Notes: generated by a model not told the origin, from the sequence alone. 64,000 nt of DNA from Betaproteobacteria bacterium Ga0077526 (GCA_001464765.1 LNDV01000034.1:496001-560000); one strand, 5' to 3'. Positions 19,037 to 28,034 are shown, numbered from the stretch's first letter. A program made the numbers and translations.

Positions 19037-19803
19037 ATACGCCCGCCCGCCTGCGCGCCATCATCGCCGACGACGAGGCGCCGGCACGCAATCGCATGCG
19101 CGAACTGCTTGCCGACTGCGCGGACACGATCCTCATCGACGTCGTGGGCGATGCCGCGAACGGTCACGAACTGCTGGCGAGGCTGCAGGAGATGCCCGTC
19201 GACCTCGTATTCCTGGACATCCGCATGCCCGGCATGGATGGTCTGGAGACAGCACGCCATCTTCAGCGGCTCGAAGCACCGCCCCGGGTGGTCTTCACGA
19301 CCGCCTACGACACGTATGCGATCCAGGCCTTCGACCTGCATGCGCTCGACTACCTGCTGAAACCGATCCGCGTCTCGCGGCTCCGCGACTGCCTGAAGCG
19401 CGTCCAGGAAACCCTGGCACCGAAACGCGAGGCCATCGATGCGGCGGGCCGCGGCCCTAGGACCCATCTCGCCGTCCACGAACGCGGCCGGGTCGTGCTC
19501 GTGCCGGTGCGGGACATCCGCTTCCTCCGCGCAGAACTGAAGTACGTGACGATCCGCACCGGCGAGCGCGAGTACCTCATCGAGGAATCGCTCTCGAAGC
19601 TCGAACAGGAGTTCGTCGGCACTTTCGTACGGGTGCACCGCAACAGTCTCGTCGCGCTGGCGCACCTCACCGGCTTCGAGAAGGGCGGCGACGAGACCGC
19701 CGAGACCCACTGGGCCGCCGTCCTCCGGGACATTCCCGAGCGGCTGCCGGTATCGCGCCGGCAATCGCACGTCGTCCGGGAGTTCTTCAAGGGCGCATCG
19801 TGA
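19033..19803 (+). CDS. LytTR-family response regulator (AlgR-like)
   Basis: A 256-residue cytosolic transcription factor. The receiver domain (1-120) has the acidic pair Asp13/Asp14, phosphoacceptor Asp62 in VFLDIRMPGMDG, the FTTAYDTYA threonine/alanine switch region near 95, and Lys near 112 in YLLKPI. The C-terminal LytTR DNA-binding domain (about 150-250) contains FLRAELKYVTIRT and VRVHRNSLVAL. It overlaps the kinase gene by four bases. The same regulator-next-to-hemC arrangement is widespread in beta- and gammaproteobacteria. Its targets cannot be deduced here, although AlgR homologues often control type IV pili, which is notable given the pilin at 45823. Confidence 0.92.
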   Translation: MNTPARLRAIIADDEAPARNRMRELLADCADTILIDVVGDAANGHELLARLQEMPVDLVFLDIRMPGMDGLETARHLQRLEAPPRVVFTTAYDTYAIQAFDLHALDYLLKPIRVSRLRDCLKRVQETLAPKREAIDAAGRGPRTHLAVHERGRVVLVPVRDIRFLRAELKYVTIRTGEREYLIEESLSKLEQEFVGTFVRVHRNSLVALAHLTGFEKGGDETAETHWAAVLRDIPERLPVSRRQSHVVREFFKGAS

Positions 19804-20351
19804 GGGCCTGTATCGCACGAGTCGCCCTGGTCGCCCTGGCGGCGCTACCGTTTGTCGCCTCTGCCGCGCCAGTGGAATTGCCGGCCCCCGGCACCGCCTC
19901 GGCCGCACTGCCGGCGCTTGCGCACTACACGTGCGAAGCGGCGGGGCAAGACAGGCAGTGCCGGTTCGAACCCCGCGCCGGCGCTTTGACCTTCGAAGGG
20001 ATCCCGGTGGTGGCCGTTCGCATCCGGTTGGCGGATGAACGCGTCGTTTCCGGGACAGTCTGGTTCGCGGAGGGCCGATTCGACTCCGCAACAAGATCCC
20101 TGACAACCCGTCTCGGTCCGCCGGAGACCCGGCCGGAGGAACTCCGCGCGGGCATGGGTGCCACTTTCACGAACGCCGTGCTGGTCTGGCATCGCCCCGG
20201 GCAGGCGGCATGGCTCGCGGAGCAGTTCTCGGGCGGAATCGACACCTCCTCGGTCACCTGGATGAGTGCGGAGGCCCTTGCAGGGTGGCTGCGCGCACGG
20301 GCGGCGGAGACCGTGAACGGCGCACGCAACCTGCGATCGGGATACGACTGA
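19800..20351 (+). CDS. Secreted protein of unknown function
   Basis: I do not recognise this 183-residue protein. It has a GTG start that overlaps the regulator stop codon (GTGA), and a clear Sec signal peptide (MRACIARVALVALAALPFVASA, about 22 residues) followed by a mature domain with two cysteines (in YTCEAAGQDRQCRF) that could form one short disulfide. The rest mixes beta-strand-like segments (VVAVRIRLADERVVSGTVWF) and has a Trp-rich middle. Its coupling to the two-component pair suggests a role linked to that system, but this is only positional. Confidence 0.7.
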   Translation: MRACIARVALVALAALPFVASAAPVELPAPGTASAALPALAHYTCEAAGQDRQCRFEPRAGALTFEGIPVVAVRIRLADERVVSGTVWFAEGRFDSATRSLTTRLGPPETRPEELRAGMGATFTNAVLVWHRPGQAAWLAEQFSGGIDTSSVTWMSAEALAGWLRARAAETVNGARNLRSGYD

Positions 20352-20402
20352 CCGGCAGAACTGACTGGTAGAATCCCCGATCACACTTTTCCTTCGGACA
20401 AC

Positions 20403-21341
20403 GTGGCCTCCTCACCTCGTCGACTCGTCATCGCCACCCGGGAAAGCGCCCTCGCGCTCTGGCAGGCGGAGCATGTGCGCGCGCGCCTGCAGGCCGCATT
20501 TCCGGATCACGCGGTGGAACTCCTCGGCATGACCACCGAGGGCGATCGAAAGCTCGGCACCACCCTCTCCAAGATCGGCGGGAAGGGCCTCTTCGTGAAG
20601 GAACTCGAGGAAGCGCTCCACGACGGTCGGGCTCACCTCGCCGTCCACTCGATGAAGGACGTCCCGGTCAACCTCCCTGAAGGCTTCACGCTCGCGGCGA
20701 TCGGCGAACGCGAAGATCCGCTCGATGCCTTTGTCTCCAACCGGTTCGACAACCTGGCCTCCCTGCCCGCGGGTGCGCGAGTCGGCACCGCGAGCCTTCG
20801 CCGGGAATCACAGATCCGCGCCCGCCGCCCGGATCTCGACGTGCAGCCCGTCCGGGGCAACGTCCAGACCCGACTGCGCAAGCTCGACGAAGGCGAGTAC
20901 GACGCGATCATCCTCGCCTGCGCGGGGCTGCGCCGGCTCGGGCTCGGCGATCGCATCCGCTCTTCGCTCTCCGCCGAGGAAAGCCTTCCGGCCGTCGGCC
21001 AGGGTGCGCTCGGCATCGAGTGCCGCAGCGACCGCGAGGACATCCATCGCATCGTGTCCGTGCTGGCCGATGCCGACACCGCGTGGTGCGTCCGCGCGGA
21101 ACGGGCGATGAGTCGCGCACTCGCCGGCAGTTGCACCGTGCCGCTGGGCGGGTTCGCCCAGATCGCCAATGGCCGCGCCGTGCTGCGCGGTTTCGTCGCG
21201 ACGCCGGACGGTCTGCGACTGGAGCGCGCGTTCGCGGAGACCGCTGTCGACGCCATGACTCCGGAAGCCCTCGGTGCGAAGGTCGCCGGAGAACTGCTCG
21301 CCAAGGGCGCCGCAGAGATTCTCGCGGTCATGTCCTCGTGA
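20403..21341 (+). CDS. hemC: Hydroxymethylbilane synthase (porphobilinogen deaminase)
   Basis: A 312-residue cytosolic enzyme that polymerises four porphobilinogens to hydroxymethylbilane. The start is GTG at 20403 ([21 protein letters not shown]). Diagnostic blocks are the substrate-binding [14 protein letters not shown], the [11 protein letters not shown] loop, the [20 protein letters not shown] signature near 150, and the dipyrromethane cofactor cysteine in [11 protein letters not shown] near residue 243. It opens the hemCDXY cluster. Confidence 0.97.
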   Translation: MASSPRRLVIATRESALALWQAEHVRARLQAAFPDHAVELLGMTTEGDRKLGTTLSKIGGKGLFVKELEEALHDGRAHLAVHSMKDVPVNLPEGFTLAAIGEREDPLDAFVSNRFDNLASLPAGARVGTASLRRESQIRARRPDLDVQPVRGNVQTRLRKLDEGEYDAIILACAGLRRLGLGDRIRSSLSAEESLPAVGQGALGIECRSDREDIHRIVSVLADADTAWCVRAERAMSRALAGSCTVPLGGFAQIANGRAVLRGFVATPDGLRLERAFAETAVDAMTPEALGAKVAGELLAKGAAEILAVMSS

Positions 21342-21364
21342 ATGCGGACGAGTCAGGCGGCCAG

Positions 21365-22171
21365 ATGACCCAAGGCAGCCTTTCGGGGGTGGGAGTGCTC
21401 GTCACGAGACCTGACGGTCAGGCGGAAGGACTCTGCCGGCGGATCCGTGCCGAAGGCGGCCTGCCCGAAACGCTCCCGACGATCGCGATCGAGCCGTCCG
21501 GCGATGCCTGCGAGCGCTTCATGACGGACATCGGCATTCACCGATTCGGGGCGGCGATCTTCGTCAGTGCGAACGCCGTCGCGAATGCCGTCCCGCTTCT
21601 TCTCGCAAGCGGGCCGCTTTCGCCGGATCTGGCAGTCATCGCGGTGGGCCCGGGAACGGCCCGTGCCCTGCGCGAATTCGGTCTTCCCCAGGTGATCGTT
21701 CCCGACGATGGGGCGGACAGCGAAGCGGTGCTGCGTCTGCCGGTGCTGTCCTCCGGCCAGCGCCGTCGCGTGGTGATCTTCTCCGGAGAGGGCGGCCGCA
21801 CTTTTCTGCAGGACACCCTGCGGGACCGGGGTGCCGAGGTCGACGTGGTGTCGTGCTACCGCCGAGCGCTTCCGCCGACGATACCCGCCGCCGCGCGGTC
21901 GAGAATCCTCGAGGGCACCATCCACGCCGTGACGTGCACGAGCAGCGAGGGTCTGCGCAATCTCTACGGCGGCATGCTTTCGGCGGATCTCGCGGAGCGG
22001 CTCCGCCGAGTCCTGCACGTGGTGAGCCATCCCCGGATCGCCCAGACGGCTCGCGAGTGCGGCGCCACGGATATCGTCCTCGCCGATGCCGGTGACGACG
22101 CGATCGTCGAGACACTGCTGGCGCGTCTGGGCAGCGTTCCCGCCCGCTCGGACCTGAGCCGCGCGCAATGA
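21365..22171 (+). CDS. hemD: Uroporphyrinogen-III synthase
   Basis: A 268-residue enzyme that closes hydroxymethylbilane to uroporphyrinogen III. The family is weakly conserved, but the start GVLVTRPDGQAEGLCRRI, the FVSANAVANAV segment near residue 65, VIAVGPGTARAL near 90 and the late TCTSSEGLRNL near 190 fit HemD. Context is strong: hemC ends 24 bases upstream and hemX overlaps by four bases. I prefer ATG 21365, with AGGCGG upstream; a GTG at 21338 that overlaps the hemC stop would add nine residues. Confidence 0.92.
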   Translation: MTQGSLSGVGVLVTRPDGQAEGLCRRIRAEGGLPETLPTIAIEPSGDACERFMTDIGIHRFGAAIFVSANAVANAVPLLLASGPLSPDLAVIAVGPGTARALREFGLPQVIVPDDGADSEAVLRLPVLSSGQRRRVVIFSGEGGRTFLQDTLRDRGAEVDVVSCYRRALPPTIPAAARSRILEGTIHAVTCTSSEGLRNLYGGMLSADLAERLRRVLHVVSHPRIAQTARECGATDIVLADAGDDAIVETLLARLGSVPARSDLSRAQ

Positions 22172-23265
22172 GCGACGAGTCGCCCCGGCCTGCCCAGTCC
22201 GAGCAGCCGACCCCGCCACCGGCTCCCGCGGCTCCTGCGCCGGCGAGTCCGCCCGCGCTCACACAGATGCCGGTATGGACTCGTGTCGCGCAGGGTCTCA
22301 ACACCACTTCCGTCATCGCGATCCTCGCACTGGCGCTGGCCGCCTGGCAGTGGACCACGTCGCAGCGCGATGCGACACGCCTCCAGACCGAGGTCGCCCG
22401 AAAGCTCGCCGAGACCGAGGCTTCCAGCAAGGAGGTCCGGCTCATCGCCGATCAGGTGCGCAATTCGGTCCGAGACGTCGAGAGCCGGCTCGGCCTGATG
22501 GAAGCCAAGCTGATCGAGAGTCAGAATCAGCGCATCGCACTGGAGAGCCTGTATCAGGAACTCGCGCGGAATCGGGATGAGTGGGTTCTCGCGGAGATCG
22601 AGCAGATTCTCGTGACCGCGAATCAGCAATTGCAGCTCGCGGGGAATGTACGCTCCGCGCTGATCGCCCTCGAGGCGGCGGACAAGCGTCTCGCTCAGGC
22701 GGACCGCCCAGGCCTGTTGTCGCTGCGGCGCGTGATCACGCGGGACATCGAGCGGCTCAAGTCCGCGGCCACCCTGGATGTGCCGGGAATGACGCTCAAG
22801 CTGGATACGATGATCGCGGGCATCGATGCGTATCCGCTCGCCGCGGATCGCCGCCCGTCAGCGGAAACGCCGCGCCAGGCGATCGACCGCAGCACTTGGA
22901 ACGGCTTCGCGACCGAACTGTGGGCCGATCTCAAGGACATGCTTCGCGTGCGCTTTGCCGACGCCCGTCAGGCACCGCTCCTCGCACCCGAGAGTGCCTT
23001 CTTCCTGCGCGAGAACCTCAAGCTGAAACTCATGGGAGCGCGCGTCGCCCTCATGTCCCGCAACGAGACCGGCTTTCGCGGAGATAGCCGGGCGGCGGAG
23101 CAGTGGCTGAGCCAGCATTTCGATCTCAGCGAGAAGTCCGTGTCCCTGGCTCGTACCCAGCTGCGGCAGTTTTCGCAGGCGGAACTCGCGGAAGCGCTGC
23201 CGGACATCGGCGACAGCCTGCAGGCCGTGCGCAATCAGGCCGGCTCTCCTCGCGGCCCGCGCTAG
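22168..23265 (+). CDS. hemX: HemX-like membrane protein
   Basis: A 365-residue single-pass protein of the HemX family (once annotated as uroporphyrinogen-III C-methyltransferase but lacking that catalytic domain). It starts with a Pro/Ala-rich cytoplasmic segment, then a transmembrane helix about 45-65 (SVIAILALALAAWQW), then a long helical, coiled-coil-prone periplasmic part with repeated ANQQLQLAGNVRSALIALEAADKRL-type heptads near 150. It probably acts as an accessory or scaffold for haem biosynthesis enzymes. It starts inside the hemD stop (ATGA). Confidence 0.92.
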   Translation: MSDESPRPAQSEQPTPPPAPAAPAPASPPALTQMPVWTRVAQGLNTTSVIAILALALAAWQWTTSQRDATRLQTEVARKLAETEASSKEVRLIADQVRNSVRDVESRLGLMEAKLIESQNQRIALESLYQELARNRDEWVLAEIEQILVTANQQLQLAGNVRSALIALEAADKRLAQADRPGLLSLRRVITRDIERLKSAATLDVPGMTLKLDTMIAGIDAYPLAADRRPSAETPRQAIDRSTWNGFATELWADLKDMLRVRFADARQAPLLAPESAFFLRENLKLKLMGARVALMSRNETGFRGDSRAAEQWLSQHFDLSEKSVSLARTQLRQFSQAELAEALPDIGDSLQAVRNQAGSPRGPR

Positions 23266-23315
23266 AGACGAGGCATGGACACCGCGACGCACCCCGACGG
23301 GCGACGGACCAGACC

Positions 23316-24524
23316 GTGAGAACCTTCTTCTGGGTACTGGGGCTGTTCGCCCTCGCCGTGGGTTTCGTGGTGGCCGCCCGTTACAACTCCGGCTACGTGC
23401 TCGTGGTGTTCTCCACCCATCGGATCGAGCTTTCCGTCAACTTCGCGGTCCTTCTGCTCGCCACGGTGTTTGCGGCTCTTTATGTGCTGGTGCGTGCGCT
23501 GTCCGCCGCGCTGCGGCTGCCCGCCGAAGTCCGGAGGTTCCACGAGAACCGCCGGACGGAGCAGGGACGCACGGCGTTCATGGCCGGACTTCAGGCGTAT
23601 CTCGAAGGCCGCTCCGGGCGCGCCGAGAAATCTGCGGCGGAAGCGCTCGACCTCGCGTACGAGCCGGCGCTGTCTGCCGTCGTGGCTGCGCGGGCCGCGC
23701 ACGAGACGCGGGCATTCGAAGCGCGGGACCGCTACCTCGCGCGTGTGGAGGACTCCGGCGAGTCCGCGGAGTATCTGCGACGCATCACGCAGGCTGAGCT
23801 GCTACTGGACGAACGGCGTTATCTCGATGCGCTCGCGGTGCTCGAGAAGATCAAGGACAAGCACACGGCGTCGCTCCGGCTCGAACTGAAGGCCCACCAG
23901 CTCGCGCGAAACTGGGATCGGGTCGAAGCCCTGCTGCCCCTGCTGGACAAGCGCAACGTCTACGATGCCGCCGCGCTCGCGCAGCTGCAGCGCACGGCAA
24001 CCGCGGAGTTGCTGAAGCGCCGCGCCATCGACCTGGAACGGCTCCGGGAGGCGTGGCAGAAGGTCCCCGCCGAGCTCGCGGTAGACGAACTGGTGGCCAA
24101 GGCGGCGGCGGAGTGTTTCCTGCAGTTGGGGGCGGGTGACGAGGCGCGCCGCATCATCGAGGCGACACTGGAGCGGCAGTGGGATTCGCAACTGGTCCTC
24201 CTCTATGCCGACGGCCTCGGCGCCAGCGCCTTCGACCGTATCCAGAAAGCCGAGTCGTGGCTGCCAAAGCATGCCCGGGATGCGAGTCTGCTGATGACGC
24301 TGGGCCGGCTGTGCGCCCATGAATCGCTGTGGGGCAAGGCGCGGAGCTACTTCGAGGCGAGTCTCGCCGTCGAGCCCTCCCACACGGCCCATCTGGAACT
24401 GGCGCGGCTATCGACGGCTGCCGGAGAGCACGACGGCGCGCAGCGTCATCGGGACGCTGCGCTGCAACTCACGCTGACGCAACTGGAAGACGCCACCGGC
24501 GGTCGCCGCCGCCGTCTTCTCTGA
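23316..24524 (+). CDS. hemY: HemY-like TPR membrane protein
   Basis: A 402-residue proteobacterial HemY (PF07219), unrelated to the Bacillus protoporphyrinogen oxidase of the same name. The GTG start gives VRTFFWVLGLFALAVGFVVAARYNSGYVLVV with two transmembrane helices (about 2-22 and 40-62), then a cytoplasmic TPR-rich region. Typical family segments are GRAEKSAAEALDLAYEPAL near 105 and ELLLDERRYLDALAVLEKI near 165. It ends the hemCDXY cluster. Its role, probably haem-pathway organisation, is known only in outline. Confidence 0.93.
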   Translation: MRTFFWVLGLFALAVGFVVAARYNSGYVLVVFSTHRIELSVNFAVLLLATVFAALYVLVRALSAALRLPAEVRRFHENRRTEQGRTAFMAGLQAYLEGRSGRAEKSAAEALDLAYEPALSAVVAARAAHETRAFEARDRYLARVEDSGESAEYLRRITQAELLLDERRYLDALAVLEKIKDKHTASLRLELKAHQLARNWDRVEALLPLLDKRNVYDAAALAQLQRTATAELLKRRAIDLERLREAWQKVPAELAVDELVAKAAAECFLQLGAGDEARRIIEATLERQWDSQLVLLYADGLGASAFDRIQKAESWLPKHARDASLLMTLGRLCAHESLWGKARSYFEASLAVEPSHTAHLELARLSTAAGEHDGAQRHRDAALQLTLTQLEDATGGRRRRLL

Positions 24525-24544
24525 GCCCGTCGAGGGCCTCGCTG

Positions 24545-25576
24545 TCAGCTCGTGACTTTCGAAGGATCGATCGACGGCGTGAAAGCGTCGGAGAAGAATT
24601 CGTCGTCGGGCAGCCCGCACTTCGTAGTGAAGTCCCGATGTGCGGATTCCACCACGATGGGCGCGCCGCACGCGTAGGCCTGGTAACCCGAGAGGTCGGG
24701 GAAATCAGCCACGACAGCTTCATGAACGAAGCCGGTGCGCCCTGTCCAGGCGTCCTCGGGCTCCGCGTCGGACACGACGGGAACCACGCGGAAGTTCGGA
24801 TGATCCCTGGCCCACTGCTCGGCAAGCGGATACAGATAGAGATCGGCGGGGCGGCGTCCGCCCCAGTAGAGCACCATCGGTCGCTGGACACCGGCGTGAA
24901 ACGCATGCTCGAGAATGGCCTTGATCGGGGCAAAGCCGGTACCGCTCGCCACCAGTACCATCGGCTTGTCCGAGTCCTCCCGCAGGAAGAAGGTGCCCAT
25001 GGGCCCCTCGAACCGGAGGATGTCCTTCTCCTTCATGGAGTTGAACACGTACTCGGTGAACGCACCGCCCTTCATGTTGCGGACATGCAGTTCGATGTAG
25101 TCGTCGGCATGGGGCGGATTGCCCATGGAATACGCGCGGCGCTTGCCGTCGCGCATGATGATCTCGAGGTACTGCCCGGCCAGGAACTGCAGACGTTCGT
25201 TCGCGGGGAGCTTGAGCTTGATGATGGCAACGTCGGGCGCGGGCTTCTCGATGGATTGCACGCGGCAGGGAAGCTTCTTCACCGGGATTTCACCGACACC
25301 GCCGACTTCGCGGGCATCGATGAGAAGATCGGTCAGGGGCTTCGCGCAGCAGAACAGGGCAAAGCCGGCCTGCTTCTCGCCGTCGGTGAGCGTGTAGGGC
25401 TGGTGGGCGCCGTAGTCGACGCGACCTTCCAGCACCTTGCCCTTGCAGGACCCGCAGGCGCCGTTCCGGCATCCGTAGGGAATTGTGTAACCCGCGGCGA
25501 GGGCGGAGGTGAGAACCGTTTCACCGTCGGCAACGTCGAAGTTGTGACCGGACTTCTGAATGGTGACTCTGAACAT
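24545..25576 (-). CDS. Ferredoxin-type [2Fe-2S] FAD/NAD(P)H reductase (CDP-6-deoxy-glucoseen reductase-like)
   Basis: A 343-residue electron-transfer flavoprotein. The N terminus is a plant-type ferredoxin domain (1-90) with cysteines in CRNGACGSCKG and the late FALFCCAKP, so four cluster ligands are visible. It is followed by a flavin-reductase fold with RAYSMGNPP (FAD site near 155), and an NAD-binding part with VLVASGTGFAPIKAIL near 220 and a C-terminal AYACGAP. Betaproteobacterial homologues are usually named CDP-6-deoxy-delta-3,4-glucoseen reductase, but there are no deoxysugar genes near, so the partner and substrate are uncertain. Start at ATG 25576 precedes the ferredoxin domain (MFRVTIQKSG). 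Confidence 0.87.
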   Translation of the reverse strand: MFRVTIQKSGHNFDVADGETVLTSALAAGYTIPYGCRNGACGSCKGKVLEGRVDYGAHQPYTLTDGEKQAGFALFCCAKPLTDLLIDAREVGGVGEIPVKKLPCRVQSIEKPAPDVAIIKLKLPANERLQFLAGQYLEIIMRDGKRRAYSMGNPPHADDYIELHVRNMKGGAFTEYVFNSMKEKDILRFEGPMGTFFLREDSDKPMVLVASGTGFAPIKAILEHAFHAGVQRPMVLYWGGRRPADLYLYPLAEQWARDHPNFRVVPVVSDAEPEDAWTGRTGFVHEAVVADFPDLSGYQAYACGAPIVVESAHRDFTTKCGLPDDEFFSDAFTPSIDPSKVTS

Positions 25577-25639
25577 GGTGTCGACTGTGGCAAGGGGGCG
25601 CCCATCCGGGCTGCGTAAGCTGGGACTAGAATGCGAAAC

Positions 25640-26512
25640 ATGAGAAGAGTGTTGATCGTCGGCTGCGGCGACGTCGGGATGCGGTTGCTGCCATTGATGG
25701 CGACCCGGTACCGCGTCTACGCGCTCACCCATTCCGTCAGTCGGCTGCCGGCACTGCGGGCGGCCGGCGCGATGCCCATCGTCGGCGACCTCGACGACCC
25801 TCGGTCGCTGGACAGGCTGGCCGGACTGGCCGAGGACGTGATCCACATGGTGCCGCCGCCTTCCGAAGGCGACCGGGACTCACGCACGACCCATCTCATC
25901 CAGGCGCTGACGAAGCGGGGCAGTCTACCACAGCGCCTTGTTTATCTAAGCACAACAGGGGTGTACGGCGACTGCGCCGGCGACTGGGTGGACGAGAGTC
26001 GCCCGACCCACCCCCAGACACTGCGAGCGACCCGGCGGACCCACGCCGAAGAGCAGCTGCGGCAATGGGCCGGCGGATGCGGCGTCCGACTCTCGATCCT
26101 GCGTGTGCCGGGCATTTATGCGGCGGATCGGCTGCCCGTCGCGCGCTTGCGGGCCGGCACACCCGTTCTCGAGCCGGCGTCCGACCCCTACACCAATCAC
26201 ATTCATGCGGAGGATCTGGCCCGCGTCACCCTAACGGCTCTGACGCGGGGCCGGGCGAACCGCACTTACAACGCCGCGGACCATTCCTGCATGCGAATGG
26301 GCGAGTACTTCGAGTTCGTCGCAGAGCGACTCGGGCTGCCGGCGCCCCCACGGGTTCCCCTGGAGGAGGCACGTGAGCGGCTTCCGGCCATGCTGCTCTC
26401 CTTCATGGCGGAATCGCGGCGGATCCGGAACCGGCGGCTCCGCGAGGAGCTTCGGTTCGTCTTCCGGTATCCGACGGTCCGGGAAGGCATTCCTGCGGAT
26501 ATGGCAGCGTGA
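25640..26512 (+). CDS. NAD(P)-binding epimerase/dehydratase-like protein (extended SDR)
   Basis: A roughly 290-residue Rossmann protein of the extended SDR family, similar in layout to YeeZ-type proteins. It begins RRVLIVGCGDVGMRLLP, a GxGxxG cofactor site. It has YLSTTGVYGDCAGDWVDE near residue 110, where Tyr and Ser could act as in epimerases, and TNHIHAEDLARV near 190. The Tyr-x-x-x-Lys motif is not clear, so catalysis is uncertain. Two starts are close: ATG 25631 and ATG 25640. A TAGAAT hexamer at 25627-25632 would place the transcript start near 25640, which favours the second ATG and a leaderless message. It overlaps cutA by four bases. Confidence 0.8.
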   Translation: MRRVLIVGCGDVGMRLLPLMATRYRVYALTHSVSRLPALRAAGAMPIVGDLDDPRSLDRLAGLAEDVIHMVPPPSEGDRDSRTTHLIQALTKRGSLPQRLVYLSTTGVYGDCAGDWVDESRPTHPQTLRATRRTHAEEQLRQWAGGCGVRLSILRVPGIYAADRLPVARLRAGTPVLEPASDPYTNHIHAEDLARVTLTALTRGRANRTYNAADHSCMRMGEYFEFVAERLGLPAPPRVPLEEARERLPAMLLSFMAESRRIRNRRLREELRFVFRYPTVREGIPADMAA

Positions 26513-26874
26513 CGCCCTCCAGTCCCGAGCCGAGGCCACTGCTTGTCCTCAGCACCTGCCCCTCGGTGGAGGTTGCCCGGACCGTCGCCGAGCGGTTGCT
26601 AGCGGATCGCCTGGCCGCCTGCATCACGATGCTGCCGGCGGCACGGTCCTGGTATCGCTGGCAGGGCGTCGTCGAGACTGCGGAGGAATGGCCGGTTCTC
26701 ATCAAGACGACGGAGGACCGGTATCCGGCCCTGGAGACTGTCCTCGCGGAGATTCATCCCTACGACGTGCCGGAAATACTTGCCTTCGAAGCTGTGCAGG
26801 GGCTGGACACCTATGTCGCCTGGATCCGTGCGGAGACGTCTCCCGTCCCTGCCTCAGGAACACTTGCCGATTGA
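26509..26874 (+). CDS. cutA: Divalent-cation tolerance protein CutA
   Basis: A 121-residue trimeric cytosolic protein of the CutA1 family. Family motifs are VLSTCPSVEVARTVAERLLADRLAACI at the N terminus, the WYRWQGVVETAEEWPVLIKT strand pair near 50, and HPYDVPEIL near 85. It starts with GTG inside the stop of the preceding gene (GTGA). Its biochemical role is unsettled in the literature. In E. coli cutA lies next to dsbD, and here a DsbD-like fragment follows 10 bases downstream. Confidence 0.94.
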   Translation: MTPSSPEPRPLLVLSTCPSVEVARTVAERLLADRLAACITMLPAARSWYRWQGVVETAEEWPVLIKTTEDRYPALETVLAEIHPYDVPEILAFEAVQGLDTYVAWIRAETSPVPASGTLAD

Positions 26875-26884
26875 ACCTCCCGCA

Positions 26885-27406
26885 ATGAAGGTCCAAGACC
26901 AAAGACGGCGCGCGCTGCTTTCCGTCGTGCTCGTCCTCGCCAGCCTGGGCAGTGCCTCACTCGATGCCGCGGAGGGCGAGCTTCTGGACGCCGCCCGGGC
27001 ATTTCCGATGACTGCCCGGTACGACGGCAGGACCATCCTGGTGCGTTTCGACGTTGCCGACGGGTACTACCTGTATCGAGACAAACTCCGGTTCAGCACC
27101 GAACCGGGCACCGTGAAACTCGGAAAGCCAGTCCTGCCGCGCGGGGAGATCCGCAAGGACGAATTCTTCGGCCGCGTGGAGGTCTACCGCGGCTCGGTGG
27201 AGATAAAGCTCTCCCTGACATCGGGCTCTCCGCCGGGGCAGGTGACCCTGAAGACCGTCTCCCAGGGCTGTGCCGATGCCGGGGTCTGCTATACCCCGCG
27301 GGAAGAACGACTCACGGTGGTGAGCGGCGGCGGACCGGTTTCGACGCCGGGGCCCCGTACCCCGGGCGGCCGGTCATTGCTCGAGGAACTGGGCGGAAAA
27401 CCCTGA
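26885..27406 (+). CDS. Stand-alone DsbD N-terminal (alpha) domain protein
   Basis: A 173-residue secreted protein matching only the periplasmic alpha domain of DsbD. A signal peptide (about 1-29, LLSVVLVLASLGSASLDA) is followed by FPMTARYDGRTILVRFDVADGYYLYRDKL, where the W/Y-x-Y gate region is seen, and by the redox pair Cys129/Cys135 in QGCADAGVCYTP, equivalent to the two active cysteines of DsbD alpha. The eight-helix membrane domain and the C-terminal thioredoxin domain that make DsbD about 570 residues are absent; translation stops after LLEELGGKP. It lies after cutA and before a TlpA-like thioredoxin. It may act as a carrier that accepts electrons from another membrane reductase. Confidence 0.87.
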   Translation: MKVQDQRRRALLSVVLVLASLGSASLDAAEGELLDAARAFPMTARYDGRTILVRFDVADGYYLYRDKLRFSTEPGTVKLGKPVLPRGEIRKDEFFGRVEVYRGSVEIKLSLTSGSPPGQVTLKTVSQGCADAGVCYTPREERLTVVSGGGPVSTPGPRTPGGRSLLEELGGKP

Positions 27407-27482
27407 CCGGCCGGTCCGACCGGGTCCGATCCGACACTTTTCTCCATTCGGGACTGCCGTCCCTTCCATAGATCCGACACCC

Positions 27483-28034
27483 ATGAATTCCCTGCAGAAA
27501 GGCTTCCTGTTCGTCGCCGTGGCCCTGGTCGCACTCGCCATGGGCTTCTATTTCAATAGTCAGCCGGAACCGGAAGTCAGCGATGCCGGGGCTCAATCCG
27601 TCGCGTCGGACGCCAGCCCGAACGCGGCACTCAAGACCGAGCTCGCCAACTTGGCCGGTGGCAAGGCATCGCTGAGCCAGTGGCAGGGCAAGGTCATGGT
27701 CGTGAACTTCTGGGCAACGTGGTGCGCGCCCTGCCGCAAGGAGATTCCGGAGTTCATCCGGATGCAGACCGCCCTGGAGGCCAGAGGCGTGCAGTTCGTC
27801 GGTATCGCCATCGATGAAACGGACAAGGTCCGCCAGTACGCGCAGGAAGCCCGGATCAACTATCCGATCCTGATCGGCGAGTTCGATGCCACGGAACTCG
27901 GAAAGGTGCTCGGGAACAACGTCGGCGGACTTCCCTTCACCGTGATCTTTGATCGCAGTGGTCGCGTCGTGAAAACGATCCTTGGTGGAACGAACGAGTC
28001 CCATCTCACGCCGATCCTGCAGCCTTACCTGTAG
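27483..28034 (+). CDS. TlpA/ResA-family periplasmic thioredoxin
   Basis: A 183-residue membrane-anchored redox protein. An uncleaved signal-anchor (about 5-24, GFLFVAVALVALAMGFYF) leads into a short linker and a thioredoxin fold with active site WATWCAPC (Cys81, Cys84) and the cis-proline loop VGGLPFTVIFD near residue 155. TlpA/ResA proteins reduce disulfides, often in cytochrome c maturation or cytochrome oxidase assembly. It follows the DsbD-alpha-like gene by 76 bases and may be its redox partner. Confidence 0.9.
   Translation: MNSLQKGFLFVAVALVALAMGFYFNSQPEPEVSDAGAQSVASDASPNAALKTELANLAGGKASLSQWQGKVMVVNFWATWCAPCRKEIPEFIRMQTALEARGVQFVGIAIDETDKVRQYAQEARINYPILIGEFDATELGKVLGNNVGGLPFTVIFDRSGRVVKTILGGTNESHLTPILQPYL

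Noticed and set aside
19963-19973. GGTTCGAACCC, resembling a tRNA T-arm
   Set aside because: It lies in the coding sequence of the secreted protein at 19800-20351, and no acceptor or anticodon stems pair around it.
26885-27482. A frameshift that cut a full-length dsbD
   Set aside because: No membrane-domain coding sequence follows in any frame; the next 76 bases lead straight to the TlpA-like gene.
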